DNA of 64,000 nt from an uncultured Selenomonadales bacterium (GCA_946407015.1 CAMJML010000008.1:62001-126000); one strand, 5' to 3'; shown: positions 33,588-41,692, counted from the first letter of the stretch. The notes: generated by a model not told the origin, from the sequence alone. Numbers and translations: made by a program.

Positions 33588-34878
33588 CGGACCTTCTCTT
33601 TTCCAGTTCCTGTTCGATGCTGACTAATTCAATACAGAGAGCAAGCAGTTGCATGGCTAGCTTCAGCTCCGGCATTGAGGGAAAAGTCGGGGCAAGACGA
33701 ATATTTTTGTCATGAGGATCCTTACCATAAGGAAAGGTAGCACCGGCAGGCGTTAGAATAACTCCTGCCGCTGCAGCTTTCGCGACAACGTTTTGGGCAC
33801 AACCCGGTAATGTATCCAGGCTGATAAAATATCCTCCTTGTGGACTACTCCATGAAGCTAGATTTTTTCCAGACAGTTCTTCTTTCAGGGTTGCCAATAC
33901 TAAATCGAACTTGGGTTTGATGATTGCCGCATGGCGTTTCATATGTGCTTCTATCCCGGCCCGGTCTCTAAAAAAGCGCACATGACGAAGCTGATTGAGT
34001 TTATCCGGACCGATGGTTTGAATAGCCAATTGTTTTTTTAGCCAGGAAATATTGCGCTCGCTACTGGCTAGCATGGCAATACCTGCACCAGGAAACCCTA
34101 TTTTAGAGGTAGAGCTGAATACAAAAACCCTATCAGGATGGCCGGCTTGACTACAGGCCGTCAGGATGTCAGCTAAAGGGGCCGGAGTGTCTGTTAAATG
34201 GTGAACATTATAAGCATTATCCCAGAGAATGAGAAAATCGTGTGCTTTTGTAGGCAAGGCGGCTAACTTCTTAACCGTATCATCCGAATAAGTTATTCCG
34301 GTAGGATTACTATATTTGGGGACACACCAGATGCCTTTAATCGACTCGTCATCAGCAACCAATGCTTCTATCTGTTCAATATTGGGACCATCATGCAGAT
34401 AGTCAACCGGAATCATTTCAATTCCTAGATACTCGCAAATGGCAAAATGGCGATCATAACCTGGACTTGGACAGAGAATTTTTACATTGCCCAGTTTTCC
34501 CCAGGCCAGCTTATTGCCTGGTAACGGCTGCAGCATTAATCGGACAAATAAGTCATGCATCAGAGTTAAGCTAGAATTTCCTCCTACAAGCACTTGATTG
34601 GGAGAGGTTTCCAAAAGCTGCGCTGCAAGCTTGCGGGCCTCAGGAATTCCGTCCAGGACTCCATAGTTTCGGCAATCTGTGCCATCAGCAGCCGTGTAAT
34701 CAGTATCATGGAGGCAACCCAACAGTTCAGCCGAGAGATCAAGCTGTTCAGGACATGGAATGCCTCTTGCCATATTGAGCTTTAAATTTTGCTGTTGAAA
34801 CCGTTCATAATGGTTGGTTAAGGTTGTGTAACGATCTTGAAGTTCTAAATTGCTCATTTTTGCTGGTTCAGTTATCAT
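33562..34878 (-). CDS. Class I aminotransferase (Aminotran_MocR / PF12897 type)
   Basis: 438 residues, PLP fold-type I, with LNMARGIPCPEQLDLSAE near the N-terminus, YSNPTG in the middle and the PLP lysine in FSSTSKIGFPGAG (about residue 254). This branch includes stand-alone alanine/aspartate-type aminotransferases. GGAGCG precedes the ATG on the minus strand. No leader element; probably an independent gene in the region. Confidence 0.82.
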   Translation of the reverse strand: MITEPAKMSNLELQDRYTTLTNHYERFQQQNLKLNMARGIPCPEQLDLSAELLGCLHDTDYTAADGTDCRNYGVLDGIPEARKLAAQLLETSPNQVLVGGNSSLTLMHDLFVRLMLQPLPGNKLAWGKLGNVKILCPSPGYDRHFAICEYLGIEMIPVDYLHDGPNIEQIEALVADDESIKGIWCVPKYSNPTGITYSDDTVKKLAALPTKAHDFLILWDNAYNVHHLTDTPAPLADILTACSQAGHPDRVFVFSSTSKIGFPGAGIAMLASSERNISWLKKQLAIQTIGPDKLNQLRHVRFFRDRAGIEAHMKRHAAIIKPKFDLVLATLKEELSGKNLASWSSPQGGYFISLDTLPGCAQNVVAKAAAAGVILTPAGATFPYGKDPHDKNIRLAPTFPSMPELKLAMQLLALCIELVSIEQELEKRRSAKLAVHDF

Positions 34879-34960
34879 TCAGTTCGCTCCTTTCCGCACT
34901 TTGCGGAGATGCTAGCATCATTATATAGAAAGAGTGTACTTTTATACAATAGAAAGGCTT

Positions 34961-35002
34961 GTGTAAAAGGAGATGTATTCATGAATACATCTCCTTTTAC
35001 AC
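34961..35002. repeat. Perfect 42-bp palindrome
   Basis: GTGTAAAAGGAGATGTATTC is followed by AT and then its exact reverse complement. Both strands therefore carry AAAAGGAGATG and an ATG nine bases later, at 34981 on + and 34982 on -. It lies in the spacer between the divergent aminotransferase and the cupin operon. Confidence 0.9.
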
Positions 35003-35115
35003 GAAATGCTCTTTTTAGGCAGCTTCTTGTTGGCAAGAACTGCTTTATTGAAGGCATGGCACAAGTTCAGAGCAAGCTTAAGAGTGAAGGCCGATTGATT
35101 TTGTGTAGATATTGA
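34981..35115 (+). CDS. Possible 44-aa small protein starting inside the palindrome
   Basis: The frame begins at the palindrome's ATG with a near-ideal AAAAGGAG site and ends TGA at 35113-35115, inside the TTGACA of the next promoter. It reads MNTSPFTRNALFRQLLVGKN and contains an FIEGMAQ segment. I recognise no family with confidence. The matching minus-strand frame from the same palindrome is 35 codons long. Confidence 0.3.
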   Translation: MNTSPFTRNALFRQLLVGKNCFIEGMAQVQSKLKSEGRLILCRY

Positions 35116-35140
35116 CAGAAATTTACCGCAGAAGTACAAT
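35112..35140 (+). promoter_or_regulatory. Sigma-A promoter for the cupin/MetY-like operon
   Basis: TTGACA at 35112-35117 and TACAAT at 35135-35140, 17-bp spacer. Start near 35147; the leader is about 95 bases long before copy 10, the longest such spacing here. Confidence 0.7.
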
Positions 35141-35239
35141 AACAATAACTAGCTGATAGTACGTCATAACTGTACATGGTATTTCAGTCAAGTTTTCGTA
35201 GCGATACTGTCGCCGAAAATCCAATATTGTCTTGTATAG

Positions 35240-35303
35240 AGTTGACCAGAAAAACTGGAGGCTTGGTTCGGCTATTGAACATAGTGCGAAACCAAGCCTT
35301 TTT
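35240..35303 (+). promoter_or_regulatory. UGR/AG leader element plus terminator, copy 10
   Basis: P1 AGU/GCU (U-G closing pair), internal loop UGA/AG, P2 CCAG/CUGG (compensatory), loop AAAAA. The terminator AGGCTTGGTTCG pairs with the GCGAAACCAAGCCT arm, then five T. It precedes the cupin gene by 105 bases. Confidence 0.8.
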
Positions 35304-35407
35304 AGTTAATAAGCAGTTGTTAGTATGAATGGTAATCGACAATTTTAGAATTAATAAGATTATGGAATCTGTAAAATATTGGTTTGCTTTGAGAAGGGAG
35401 ATAGAAA

Positions 35408-35845
35408 ATGTTCATACGCCATTCTGGGGATTATCGCTGGGAGAATGTTCAGCTTCTTGCCTATAAAGAAGAAGGCAATCATTTTAAGAATATTACGCGG
35501 CAAATCTTATTAGATGGTCAGCCGGAATTACCCTGCCAAGTCCGTTATTTTGAGATTGCTTCTGGTGGCTACTCAACATTAGAACAGCATCAACATATTC
35601 ATTACGTTGTCATTTCAAGGGGGAATGGGGATGCGCTGGTTGGAGATGCTATTTATCATGTTCAGGAAAAAGATGTTCTCATGATCCCATCTTTAACCTG
35701 GCATCAATTTAGAGCGACTTCGGATCAGCCGTTAGGTTTTATCTGCCTTGTTCATATGGAGCGTGATAAGGCGCTTTTACCAACAGAGGAAGATTTGAAA
35801 CTGTTAAATCAGAACCCTGATATTGCTGAATTTATTCGCTGTTGA
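35408..35845 (+). CDS. Small cupin-domain protein
   Basis: 145 residues with one double-stranded beta-helix domain. Metal-ligand candidates are the histidines in LEQHQHIHYVV, Asp/Glu in the VQEKDVLMIP turn and His in TWHQFRA. GAAGGGAG precedes the ATG. It is 84 bases from the MetY-like gene, behind the same leader. Small cupins act in thiol, keto-acid or metal chemistry; function here unknown. Confidence 0.75.
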   Translation: MFIRHSGDYRWENVQLLAYKEEGNHFKNITRQILLDGQPELPCQVRYFEIASGGYSTLEQHQHIHYVVISRGNGDALVGDAIYHVQEKDVLMIPSLTWHQFRATSDQPLGFICLVHMERDKALLPTEEDLKLLNQNPDIAEFIRC

Positions 35846-35929
35846 ATGTATGCATTTTAACTTAGCTGAGCAGGAGTATAAGGATTGTTTATTACAAGAC
35901 AGCTTGTTTGATGAATAAGGAGTGACAAC

Positions 35930-37222
35930 GTGAAAACAGAACGTGATTTTGGATTTGAAACTAAGATGGTTCATGCCGGTCATATCCCTGATACGCAGCA
36001 TGGTGCCAGGGCTGTGCCTATATATCAGACTTCCTCATATGTGTTTTACGATGCCGATCATGCGGCTGAACTATTTGATTTAAAACAATATGGTCATATT
36101 TATTCGCGAATAAGCAATCCAACAGTTGCTGTATTTGAAGAACGCATGGCTGCTTTAGAGGGAGCAACAGGTGCCGTAGCGACTTCCAGTGGGATGGCGG
36201 CTCAGCTAGCGGTGTTTATGACGTTGTTTGAACCAGGAGATGAACTTGTCGCGTCATCGCATCTCTATGGAGGAAGTATTACCCAAATTACCCATACGTT
36301 AAAAAAACTGGGTGTTGCCATCACCTATGTTGATCCAACCGATATCGAAGCATGGCAGCGGGCTATTACTCCTAAAACGCGGGCACTTTACGCCGAATTA
36401 ATCGGGAATCCGCGCGGGAGTATTCTGGATATTGAGACAGTTGCCGCATTAGCGGCCCATCATCATATACCGCTCATTATCGACAATACCATCGCAACGC
36501 CGTACTTATGCCGGCCCATGGACTTTGGTGCTACGATTACCGTTTATTCGGCAACGAAATTTATCGGTGGCCATGGTAATTCTCTGGGCGGACTTGTGCT
36601 TGAATCCGGTAAATTTGATTACTCCGGTTTTCCGGCGATTGCCGATCCATCTCCCAAATATCACAACCTGCGCTTTTATGATACTTTTGGCCACTATGGC
36701 TTTTTAATGAAAGTGAGAGTGGAAACTCTCCGGGATACGGGGTGCAGTCTGTCGCCAATGAATGCCTTCCTATTGCTGCAAGGTGTGGAAACACTGTCCT
36801 TGAGGCTGGATCGTCATGTGGACAATGCGTTGAAGATTGCCAGGTTTTTAGAAGCTCATCCGAAAGTCGCCTGGGTGGCTTATGCCGGCTTGCCCAGTCA
36901 TCCACAGCATGAACTGGCAAAGAAATATCTGCCCAAAGGAGCAGGAGCAGTTCTGTCCTTTGGTCTAAAAGAAAAGCCGGGCGAAGATGTCCGGCAAACC
37001 GGCAAGCAATTTATTGAACAATTGAAACTGTTTAGCCATTTAGCCAATATTGGTGATGTGCGCAGTCTGGTCATTCACCCCGGTTCCACCACCCATCAGC
37101 AGCTTACTGATGAAGAATTGCGGGATTGCGGTGTTGGTCCCGAATTGATTCGGTTATCGATCGGAATAGAAAATTTGGAGGATTTATTATGGGATCTGGA
37201 TCAAGCTTTTCAAACTCTATAA
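35930..37222 (+). CDS. O-acetylhomoserine sulfhydrylase / Cys-Met metabolism PLP enzyme (MetY-like)
   Basis: 430 residues of the Cys/Met metabolism PLP family. Seen are YQTSSYVF, YSRISNPTVAVFEERMAALE and the PLP lysine in YSATKFIGGHG (about residue 209). Length and RISNPT motif fit MetY (O-acetylhomoserine aminocarboxypropyltransferase), which makes homocysteine from sulfide or methionine from methanethiol; methionine gamma-lyase is the main alternative. GTG start after AAGGAG. MetY is known to capture methanethiol in the Rhodospirillum rubrum methylthio-alkane reductase pathway. Confidence 0.85.
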   Translation: MKTERDFGFETKMVHAGHIPDTQHGARAVPIYQTSSYVFYDADHAAELFDLKQYGHIYSRISNPTVAVFEERMAALEGATGAVATSSGMAAQLAVFMTLFEPGDELVASSHLYGGSITQITHTLKKLGVAITYVDPTDIEAWQRAITPKTRALYAELIGNPRGSILDIETVAALAAHHHIPLIIDNTIATPYLCRPMDFGATITVYSATKFIGGHGNSLGGLVLESGKFDYSGFPAIADPSPKYHNLRFYDTFGHYGFLMKVRVETLRDTGCSLSPMNAFLLLQGVETLSLRLDRHVDNALKIARFLEAHPKVAWVAYAGLPSHPQHELAKKYLPKGAGAVLSFGLKEKPGEDVRQTGKQFIEQLKLFSHLANIGDVRSLVIHPGSTTHQQLTDEELRDCGVGPELIRLSIGIENLEDLLWDLDQAFQTL

Positions 37223-37728
37223 CGTTAAATTCTTCGTTAAACCCACAGCAACAGGCAATCTATCAAAATCCGGAGATTATCCAAAAGATCATTTATCATA
37301 GCAGAACCATCGCGATGGTTGGCCTTTCCACCGAGCGCCAGAAAGCCAGTTACTTTGTGGCCACCTATCTGCGATCGGCCGGTTATCGCATTATTCCGGT
37401 CAATCCGCGGGCCGAAACCATCCTGGGAGAAAAGTGCTATCCCAATTTAGCCAGTATCCCCGACCCCATTGATCTTGTTGATATTTTTCGTCCCGCCAAG
37501 GATTGTCTGCCCATTGTGCAAGAAGCAATTGCCTCTAAGGCGAAAGCGGTGTGGCTGCAATTGAAAATTGTGAATGATGAGGCGGCAGAACTTGCCCGGC
37601 AAGCCGGTTTGCTGACTGTAATGGATCTTTGTGTGAAGATGGAGCACGGGCGGTATAGCGGCGGTCTGCATGAAGCGGGGATGAATACAGGAATTCTTTC
37701 AGCAAAAAGAGTGCATCGGTTTATCTAG
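37189..37728 (+). CDS. CoA-binding (YccU-like) protein
   Basis: 179 residues with the Rossmann-like CoA_binding_2 domain: VGLSTERQKASYFVATYL, the GYRIIPVNP turn and the LVDIFRPAKD segment. It starts inside the end of the MetY-like gene after GGAGG, a 34-base overlap, so the two are translationally coupled. This pairing with O-acetylhomoserine sulfhydrylase is common; its biochemical role is unknown. Confidence 0.82.
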   Translation: MGSGSSFSNSITLNSSLNPQQQAIYQNPEIIQKIIYHSRTIAMVGLSTERQKASYFVATYLRSAGYRIIPVNPRAETILGEKCYPNLASIPDPIDLVDIFRPAKDCLPIVQEAIASKAKAVWLQLKIVNDEAAELARQAGLLTVMDLCVKMEHGRYSGGLHEAGMNTGILSAKRVHRFI

Positions 37729-37767
37729 ATGATGCTATACCATGAGGCAAGTGAAGTAGGTGAGAAA

Positions 37768-39465
37768 ATGGCTGTTTCCGGTTTTGCTGATCTGGTATTG
37801 ACTGGTGGTGTAGTTTATACAGCCGATGATCAGAATACGATTACTGAAGCCGTAGCAATCCACAAGAATAGAATTATTTTTGTAGGAAATGCCGGGGCTG
37901 CACAGGACTATGTTGGCGAAAGCACCAAAGTCATTGATTTGAAAGGGAAGACACTGATTCCTGGTTTTATTGATACCCATATGCATCCACCCGGTTTGTC
38001 ACTGTCAGAACTGTATGAGGTACAGCTGTCCGGTTTAAGCACGCTGGAGGAATATGTTAGGGCTGTACGCGATTTTCTGGCCCAACATCCGGACAGCAAA
38101 GCCGTTTATGGACGTGGCTGGTCGTGGGGAGCTTTTTCCGGGCTGGAGTTAAAGAAAGGTCCGCGGAAAGAATATCTTGATGCGATCACCACTGAGGTGC
38201 CGATTATTTTACGGGCCAATGACGGGCATAGCTTATGGGTTAATTCTAAAGCGTTAGCCATAAATGGGATTACCCGGGAAACCGAACCTCCAAAAGGCGG
38301 TGTGATTGAAAAGGATTCCCGGACAGGTCAATTATGGGGTGTTCTTAAAGAGAGTGCCATGTGGCTGATTGGACTTCCCGAATATACTTTAGAGCAATAT
38401 GTAACCGCTATGCTGGAGTTTCAGAAAAAAATGCATCGCTTCGGCATAACCGGTCTACTTTGCATTGCCGGTACTTTTGCTCCTTATGTCTTGCAGGCTT
38501 TTAAGCAATTGGAATCAACCGGACAGTTGGCCCTGAGGGTTCGGGCGGCTATCGCCATTCATGCCGATGATGAGTTAACGTCACAGTTTCACGCTCTTGC
38601 CAAGCTGCGTGATCAATATCAGTCGTCCAACCTTCAGATTATAACCGCAAAGTTTTTTACCGACGGTGTTGTGGAAGGGGCCACCAGTTATCTGCTGCAG
38701 CCATACGCCCCGGGCGCCGGTAAGGGAGACCATTATTGCGGGGAGTTCTTATGGGATGAGGCCAAGCTTCGGCAAGCTTTTTTACTGGCCAATCAGCAAG
38801 GGTTGCAAATCTATGTTCACTCGACAGGGGATGCCTCAACGAGAAAAATTTTAGATATTCTGGAAAATATTCGCGAGCAAATACCTTCCGGGAATTATCG
38901 TAATACCATTACACACTTGCAGCTTGTCGATCCGGCTGATGTGCCGCGGTTCAAACAACTTCAGGTGATTGCCAGCGTGCAGCCTTATTGGCATTTTAAA
39001 GGACCCTACTGGTGGGAAAATGTTGATTATCGAATTCTGGGTGAGCGGGCGAAAAGCGAATATCCACTAGGCACCTTTTTTGCCCATGGTGTGACGGTTG
39101 CCTCTTCGTCAGACTACCCGGTAACCAATGTGCCTTATCCTCTGCGGGCAATCGATGTGGGGGTTACCCGCAATATGGATGACGGCCGTTTGTATGGCGT
39201 AGATGACATTGAAACCATGAATGATGAACGCTATTTACTCAATAGCCACGAGCGGGCTACGGTGTCACAAATGTTGAAAAGTTTTACCCTTAATGGGGCT
39301 TATGCCTTATTTATGGAACAAAGTATTGGTTCCATCGAAACCGGCAAACTGGCTGATCTGGTAGTCCTGGACCAGAATGTGTTGACTGTTTCTCCGAGTG
39401 AGCTGGATAAGGTTCAAGTTGAAATGACGTTTGTTGACGGCAAACTGGTTTACCAAAAGAATTAA
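37768..39465 (+). CDS. YtcJ-like metal-dependent amidohydrolase
   Basis: 565 residues of the amidohydrolase 3 family: GFIDTHMHPPG metal site, middle KFFTDG segment, HSTGDAST and SSSDYPVTN near residue 450, and the C-terminal composite beta domain (IGSIETGKLADLVVLD). Family members hydrolyse amides or formamides. AGGTGAG precedes ATG 37768; the earlier ATG at 37729 has no ribosome binding site. Same operon as the MetY-like gene. Confidence 0.78.
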   Translation: MAVSGFADLVLTGGVVYTADDQNTITEAVAIHKNRIIFVGNAGAAQDYVGESTKVIDLKGKTLIPGFIDTHMHPPGLSLSELYEVQLSGLSTLEEYVRAVRDFLAQHPDSKAVYGRGWSWGAFSGLELKKGPRKEYLDAITTEVPIILRANDGHSLWVNSKALAINGITRETEPPKGGVIEKDSRTGQLWGVLKESAMWLIGLPEYTLEQYVTAMLEFQKKMHRFGITGLLCIAGTFAPYVLQAFKQLESTGQLALRVRAAIAIHADDELTSQFHALAKLRDQYQSSNLQIITAKFFTDGVVEGATSYLLQPYAPGAGKGDHYCGEFLWDEAKLRQAFLLANQQGLQIYVHSTGDASTRKILDILENIREQIPSGNYRNTITHLQLVDPADVPRFKQLQVIASVQPYWHFKGPYWWENVDYRILGERAKSEYPLGTFFAHGVTVASSSDYPVTNVPYPLRAIDVGVTRNMDDGRLYGVDDIETMNDERYLLNSHERATVSQMLKSFTLNGAYALFMEQSIGSIETGKLADLVVLDQNVLTVSPSELDKVQVEMTFVDGKLVYQKN

Positions 39466-39500
39466 TATCCTAGTATTCGTTGTTGAAAGGCGTGATAGAA

Positions 39501-40283
39501 TTGAAAGACCATGTATGGATAGCAAGCAGAAATCAACGCTTATCAGCAATGATTCATCTGCCTGAACCGTTTCATGACACAACTCCCATTGTTGTTTGCT
39601 GCCACGGTTTTACCGGGGATAAAATTGGCTATAATCAGCTCACTGTAAACTTAGCCAAAGCGATCGAAAAGGCGGGCTATGGGGTAGTGCGTTTTGATTA
39701 TTTGGGTTCCGGCGACAGTGACGGCGATTTTGCGAATGATACGAGTGTAGCCGGCTGGAAAGAAGATTTGAACAGTGTTTTAACCTGGATTAAATCTCAA
39801 CCCCGTTTTTCAGCTAATCCGCTGCTCTTGTATGGACATAGTCTTGGCGGGCTGGTGGTACTCACTCATGAGGATGACCGGCAGGAGATAGCGGCCCGGC
39901 TGGTCTTTGCACCAGTTACCAGTCCTATCAGTAATTTCCAGGAAATAATCTTTGGGCCGGCTTTATGGCAACAGGCTGTAAGCGGGGAGCCAATCAGCCA
40001 TTTTTATGGCAAAGGGTTCAAGCTTAACAGTCAGTTTGTTGCCGATTTAATCAGCAATGATTACAACCCGCGCCAGGTCATGGCCCAGGTAACGACACCG
40101 TTATTCATGGTTCATGGTTCTTTAGACGCTGTGGTGCCGCTGCAGGGTTCCAAAAACTTTTTTCAGACCTATCGGGGTGAAAAAGAATTTAAAGAGCTGC
40201 AACTCGAGCATAGTGCTGAAAATAATCAGGAGGCGCTTCAAGCGGTCATTCTGGAGTGGCTGGCAGCTCAGTTTCCGGTTTAA
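39501..40283 (+). CDS. Alpha/beta hydrolase (serine esterase type)
   Basis: About 260 residues with the oxyanion HG (CCHGFTGDK), nucleophile elbow GHSLGG, Asp in VHGSLDAVVP and His in LEHSAE. The start is uncertain: TTG 39501 lies 9-10 bases from AAAGG, but GTG 39492 or TTG 39480 are possible. Last gene of the cupin-MetY operon. Likely an acyl or feruloyl-type esterase; substrate unknown. Confidence 0.75.
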   Translation: MKDHVWIASRNQRLSAMIHLPEPFHDTTPIVVCCHGFTGDKIGYNQLTVNLAKAIEKAGYGVVRFDYLGSGDSDGDFANDTSVAGWKEDLNSVLTWIKSQPRFSANPLLLYGHSLGGLVVLTHEDDRQEIAARLVFAPVTSPISNFQEIIFGPALWQQAVSGEPISHFYGKGFKLNSQFVADLISNDYNPRQVMAQVTTPLFMVHGSLDAVVPLQGSKNFFQTYRGEKEFKELQLEHSAENNQEALQAVILEWLAAQFPV

Positions 40284-40290
40284 CAATGGA

Positions 40291-40319
40291 TTGACAAGGA
40301 AAATAAACGGTGATATAAT
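40291..40319 (+). promoter_or_regulatory. Sigma-A promoter for the nifX-like gene
   Basis: TTGACA at 40291-40296 and TATAAT at 40314-40319, 17-bp spacer: a perfect consensus pair. Start near 40326. Confidence 0.85.
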
Positions 40320-40342
40320 AATTGAAATTTATATACTAAATT

Positions 40343-40400
40343 GAGCTGGCTGTCATGAAGCAGAGGCTCCGGATAAAACAAGTTATCCGGAGTCTTTTTA
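40343..40400 (+). promoter_or_regulatory. UGR/AG leader element plus terminator, copy 12
   Basis: P1 GAGC/GCUC (four pairs), internal loop UGG/AG, P2 CUGU/GCAG (with a U-G pair), loop CAUGAA. The terminator AGGCTCCGGATAA pairs with TTATCCGGAGTCT, followed by five T. It starts about 17 bases after the predicted transcription start. Confidence 0.8.
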
Positions 40401-40483
40401 ACTTTTTAAACATTCAATGCCTGAGACTCTGAGCAGAGCAAAGATTACGATCATGAATGATCAAATGATAAGGAGTGATGATT

Positions 40484-40888
40484 TTGGCAAAGGTAGCAGT
40501 TGCTAGTAGGGATGGTGTAACGGTTAATGAACATTTTGGCCGGGCGCAGGAATTTCTTATTTATGAAGTGAATGAACAGGGTGAGTACCAACTGCTGGAA
40601 AACAGAAGCGTGAATCCAGGCTGCACCGGTGATAACGGGCAGCACGGAGCTGGGCCGGCGGCGTTATTAGCGGATGTTGAAGTGGTTCTGGTAGCACAAA
40701 TCGGACCGGGAGCAGAACAGCAGTTGCGTAATCATGGAGTTATCGCTTTAGCTGTTAACAGTTCGATTGACAAAGCGTTACAGGCCTATGGCAAGCGAGG
40801 GAAATTTATTAAAAACAGCATGCTGCGGTCTCCGGGAGGCGGGTGTTCCGGTGGTTCCTGCCGTTCAGGAGGCTGTCATTCACGTTAA
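40484..40888 (+). CDS. NifX/NafY-like cofactor-binding protein with Cys/Gly-rich tail
   Basis: 134 residues of the dinitrogenase iron-molybdenum cofactor biosynthesis family (KVAVASRDGVTVNEHFGRAQ). Proteins of this type carry nitrogenase cofactors or NifB-co. The C-terminus is a short tail with four cysteines (GGGCSGGSCRSGGCHSR), which could bind an Fe-S cluster or metal. TTG at 40484 has AAGGAG at 8 bases; ATG 40478 is too close to it. Own promoter and leader. Likely cofactor shuttle between NifB and the NifDK-like enzymes. Confidence 0.85.
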   Translation: MAKVAVASRDGVTVNEHFGRAQEFLIYEVNEQGEYQLLENRSVNPGCTGDNGQHGAGPAALLADVEVVLVAQIGPGAEQQLRNHGVIALAVNSSIDKALQAYGKRGKFIKNSMLRSPGGGCSGGSCRSGGCHSR

Positions 40889-40904
40889 CAGGAAGGGAAG
40901 ACTC

Positions 40905-41387
40905 ATGATCAGCTATCGACCGATCGGTATCATTCATACCCCTTTTAAAGAAGCGAAAGGCACGCCCATTCAGCCGACAGCAGCAACCGGTATCAGTGGC
41001 GGCGTGATTGAACTGAATCCTGATTATGAAGCAGGCTTAAAAGATGTCGAGGCGTTTTCCTACCTTATTCTGATTTATCATCTGCATCTCGTTCGGGAAG
41101 CTTCCTTGCTGGTTAAGCCATTCCTGGATAATGATTTACATGGAATCTTTGCTACGCGATCCCCAAGCCGCCCGAATGCGATCGGGCTTTCGGTGGTGCG
41201 ACTGGCGAAAGTGGAAGGAAACCGGCTGCATATTCTTGATGTGGATATTATCGATGGAACCCCTTTATTGGATATTAAACCCTATGTCGCCGAATTTGAT
41301 GTCCGGAAAGGAACAAAAAACGGCTGGTTTGCCAACCGGATTCATAAGCTTGCTGTTACCAGGGATGACGGCAGGTTTACAAAATAG
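40905..41387 (+). CDS. trmO: TrmO-type tRNA m6t6A37 methyltransferase (UPF0066)
   Basis: 160 residues with the family's YRPIGIIHTPF start, the GIFATRSPSRPNAIGLSVV motif and the DGTPLLDIKPY end. TrmO methylates N6-threonylcarbamoyladenosine in tRNA with SAM. Stand-alone copies of about 160 residues in anaerobes and archaea are often found near metal-cofactor genes. GGAAGGGAAG precedes the ATG. Cotranscribed with the NifX-like gene. Confidence 0.8.
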   Translation: MISYRPIGIIHTPFKEAKGTPIQPTAATGISGGVIELNPDYEAGLKDVEAFSYLILIYHLHLVREASLLVKPFLDNDLHGIFATRSPSRPNAIGLSVVRLAKVEGNRLHILDVDIIDGTPLLDIKPYVAEFDVRKGTKNGWFANRIHKLAVTRDDGRFTK

Positions 41388-41408
41388 GCTGATAGAGAAA
41401 TTTAGCTG

Positions 41409-41437
41409 TTGACAAAGTGAATCAGGCGGTGTATTAT
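41409..41437 (+). promoter_or_regulatory. Sigma-A promoter for the corrinoid/nitrogenase-like operon
   Basis: TTGACA at 41409-41414 and TATTAT at 41432-41437 with a 17-bp spacer. Start near 41444, eleven bases before leader copy 13a. Confidence 0.8.
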
Positions 41438-41454
41438 TACATCAAAAATAGCGA

Positions 41455-41521
41455 AGCTGATCGGAAGATAACCCGAAGGCCAAAGAAACCTGCTTAGAGG
41501 TTTTTTAGCTTTCGGGTTTTT
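41455..41521 (+). promoter_or_regulatory. UGR/AG leader element plus terminator, copy 13a (tandem, first)
   Basis: P1 GC/GC, internal loop UGA/AG, P2 UCGG/CCGA, loop AAGAUAAC. The terminator stem starts at CCCGAAGGC and so uses the P2 3' strand; it pairs with GCTTTCGGG and is followed by five T. Confidence 0.8.
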
Positions 41522-41595
41522 GTATTCTGTTGATGGCCGTAGTCCCTATACAATCTATGGGAGCAGACTTCGTTGATGATAATAGAATATTGGCC

Positions 41596-41654
41596 TAGCT
41601 GATCAGAAAACTGAAGGCTAAGAAAAGTCTTAACGGATTTTTCTTAGCCTTTTT
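41596..41654 (+). promoter_or_regulatory. UGR/AG leader element plus terminator, copy 13b (tandem, second)
   Basis: P1 UAGC/GCUA (four pairs), internal loop UGA/AG, P2 UCAG/CUGA, loop AAAA; the cleanest copy. The terminator arm AGGCTAAGAAAA pairs with TTTTTCTTAGCCT, followed by five T. It ends 38 bases before the corrinoid protein gene. Confidence 0.83.
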
Positions 41655-41692
41655 AATTTGCTTAAGAATAACAAATTGGAGGTTGTTTTTCC

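Noticed and set aside
35149-35200. AGCTGATAGTACG...CTGTACATGG as a second tandem copy before copy 10.
   Set aside because: A stem GTAC/GTAC can be drawn, but the 3' AGGY is replaced by ATGG and no terminator follows. It may be a decayed copy; evidence is too thin.
35861-35930. TTAGCTGAGCAGGAG near the MetY-like start as another leader copy.
   Set aside because: There is a UGA after AGC but no P2 partner, no AGGY and no terminator.
2672-41654. The leader elements as T-boxes or SAM riboswitches.
   Set aside because: No T-box sequence (AGGGTGGNACCGCG-type) or Stem I, and no SAM-I core (GAGGGA...GCAACC) is present. The elements are only about 30 bases before the terminator.
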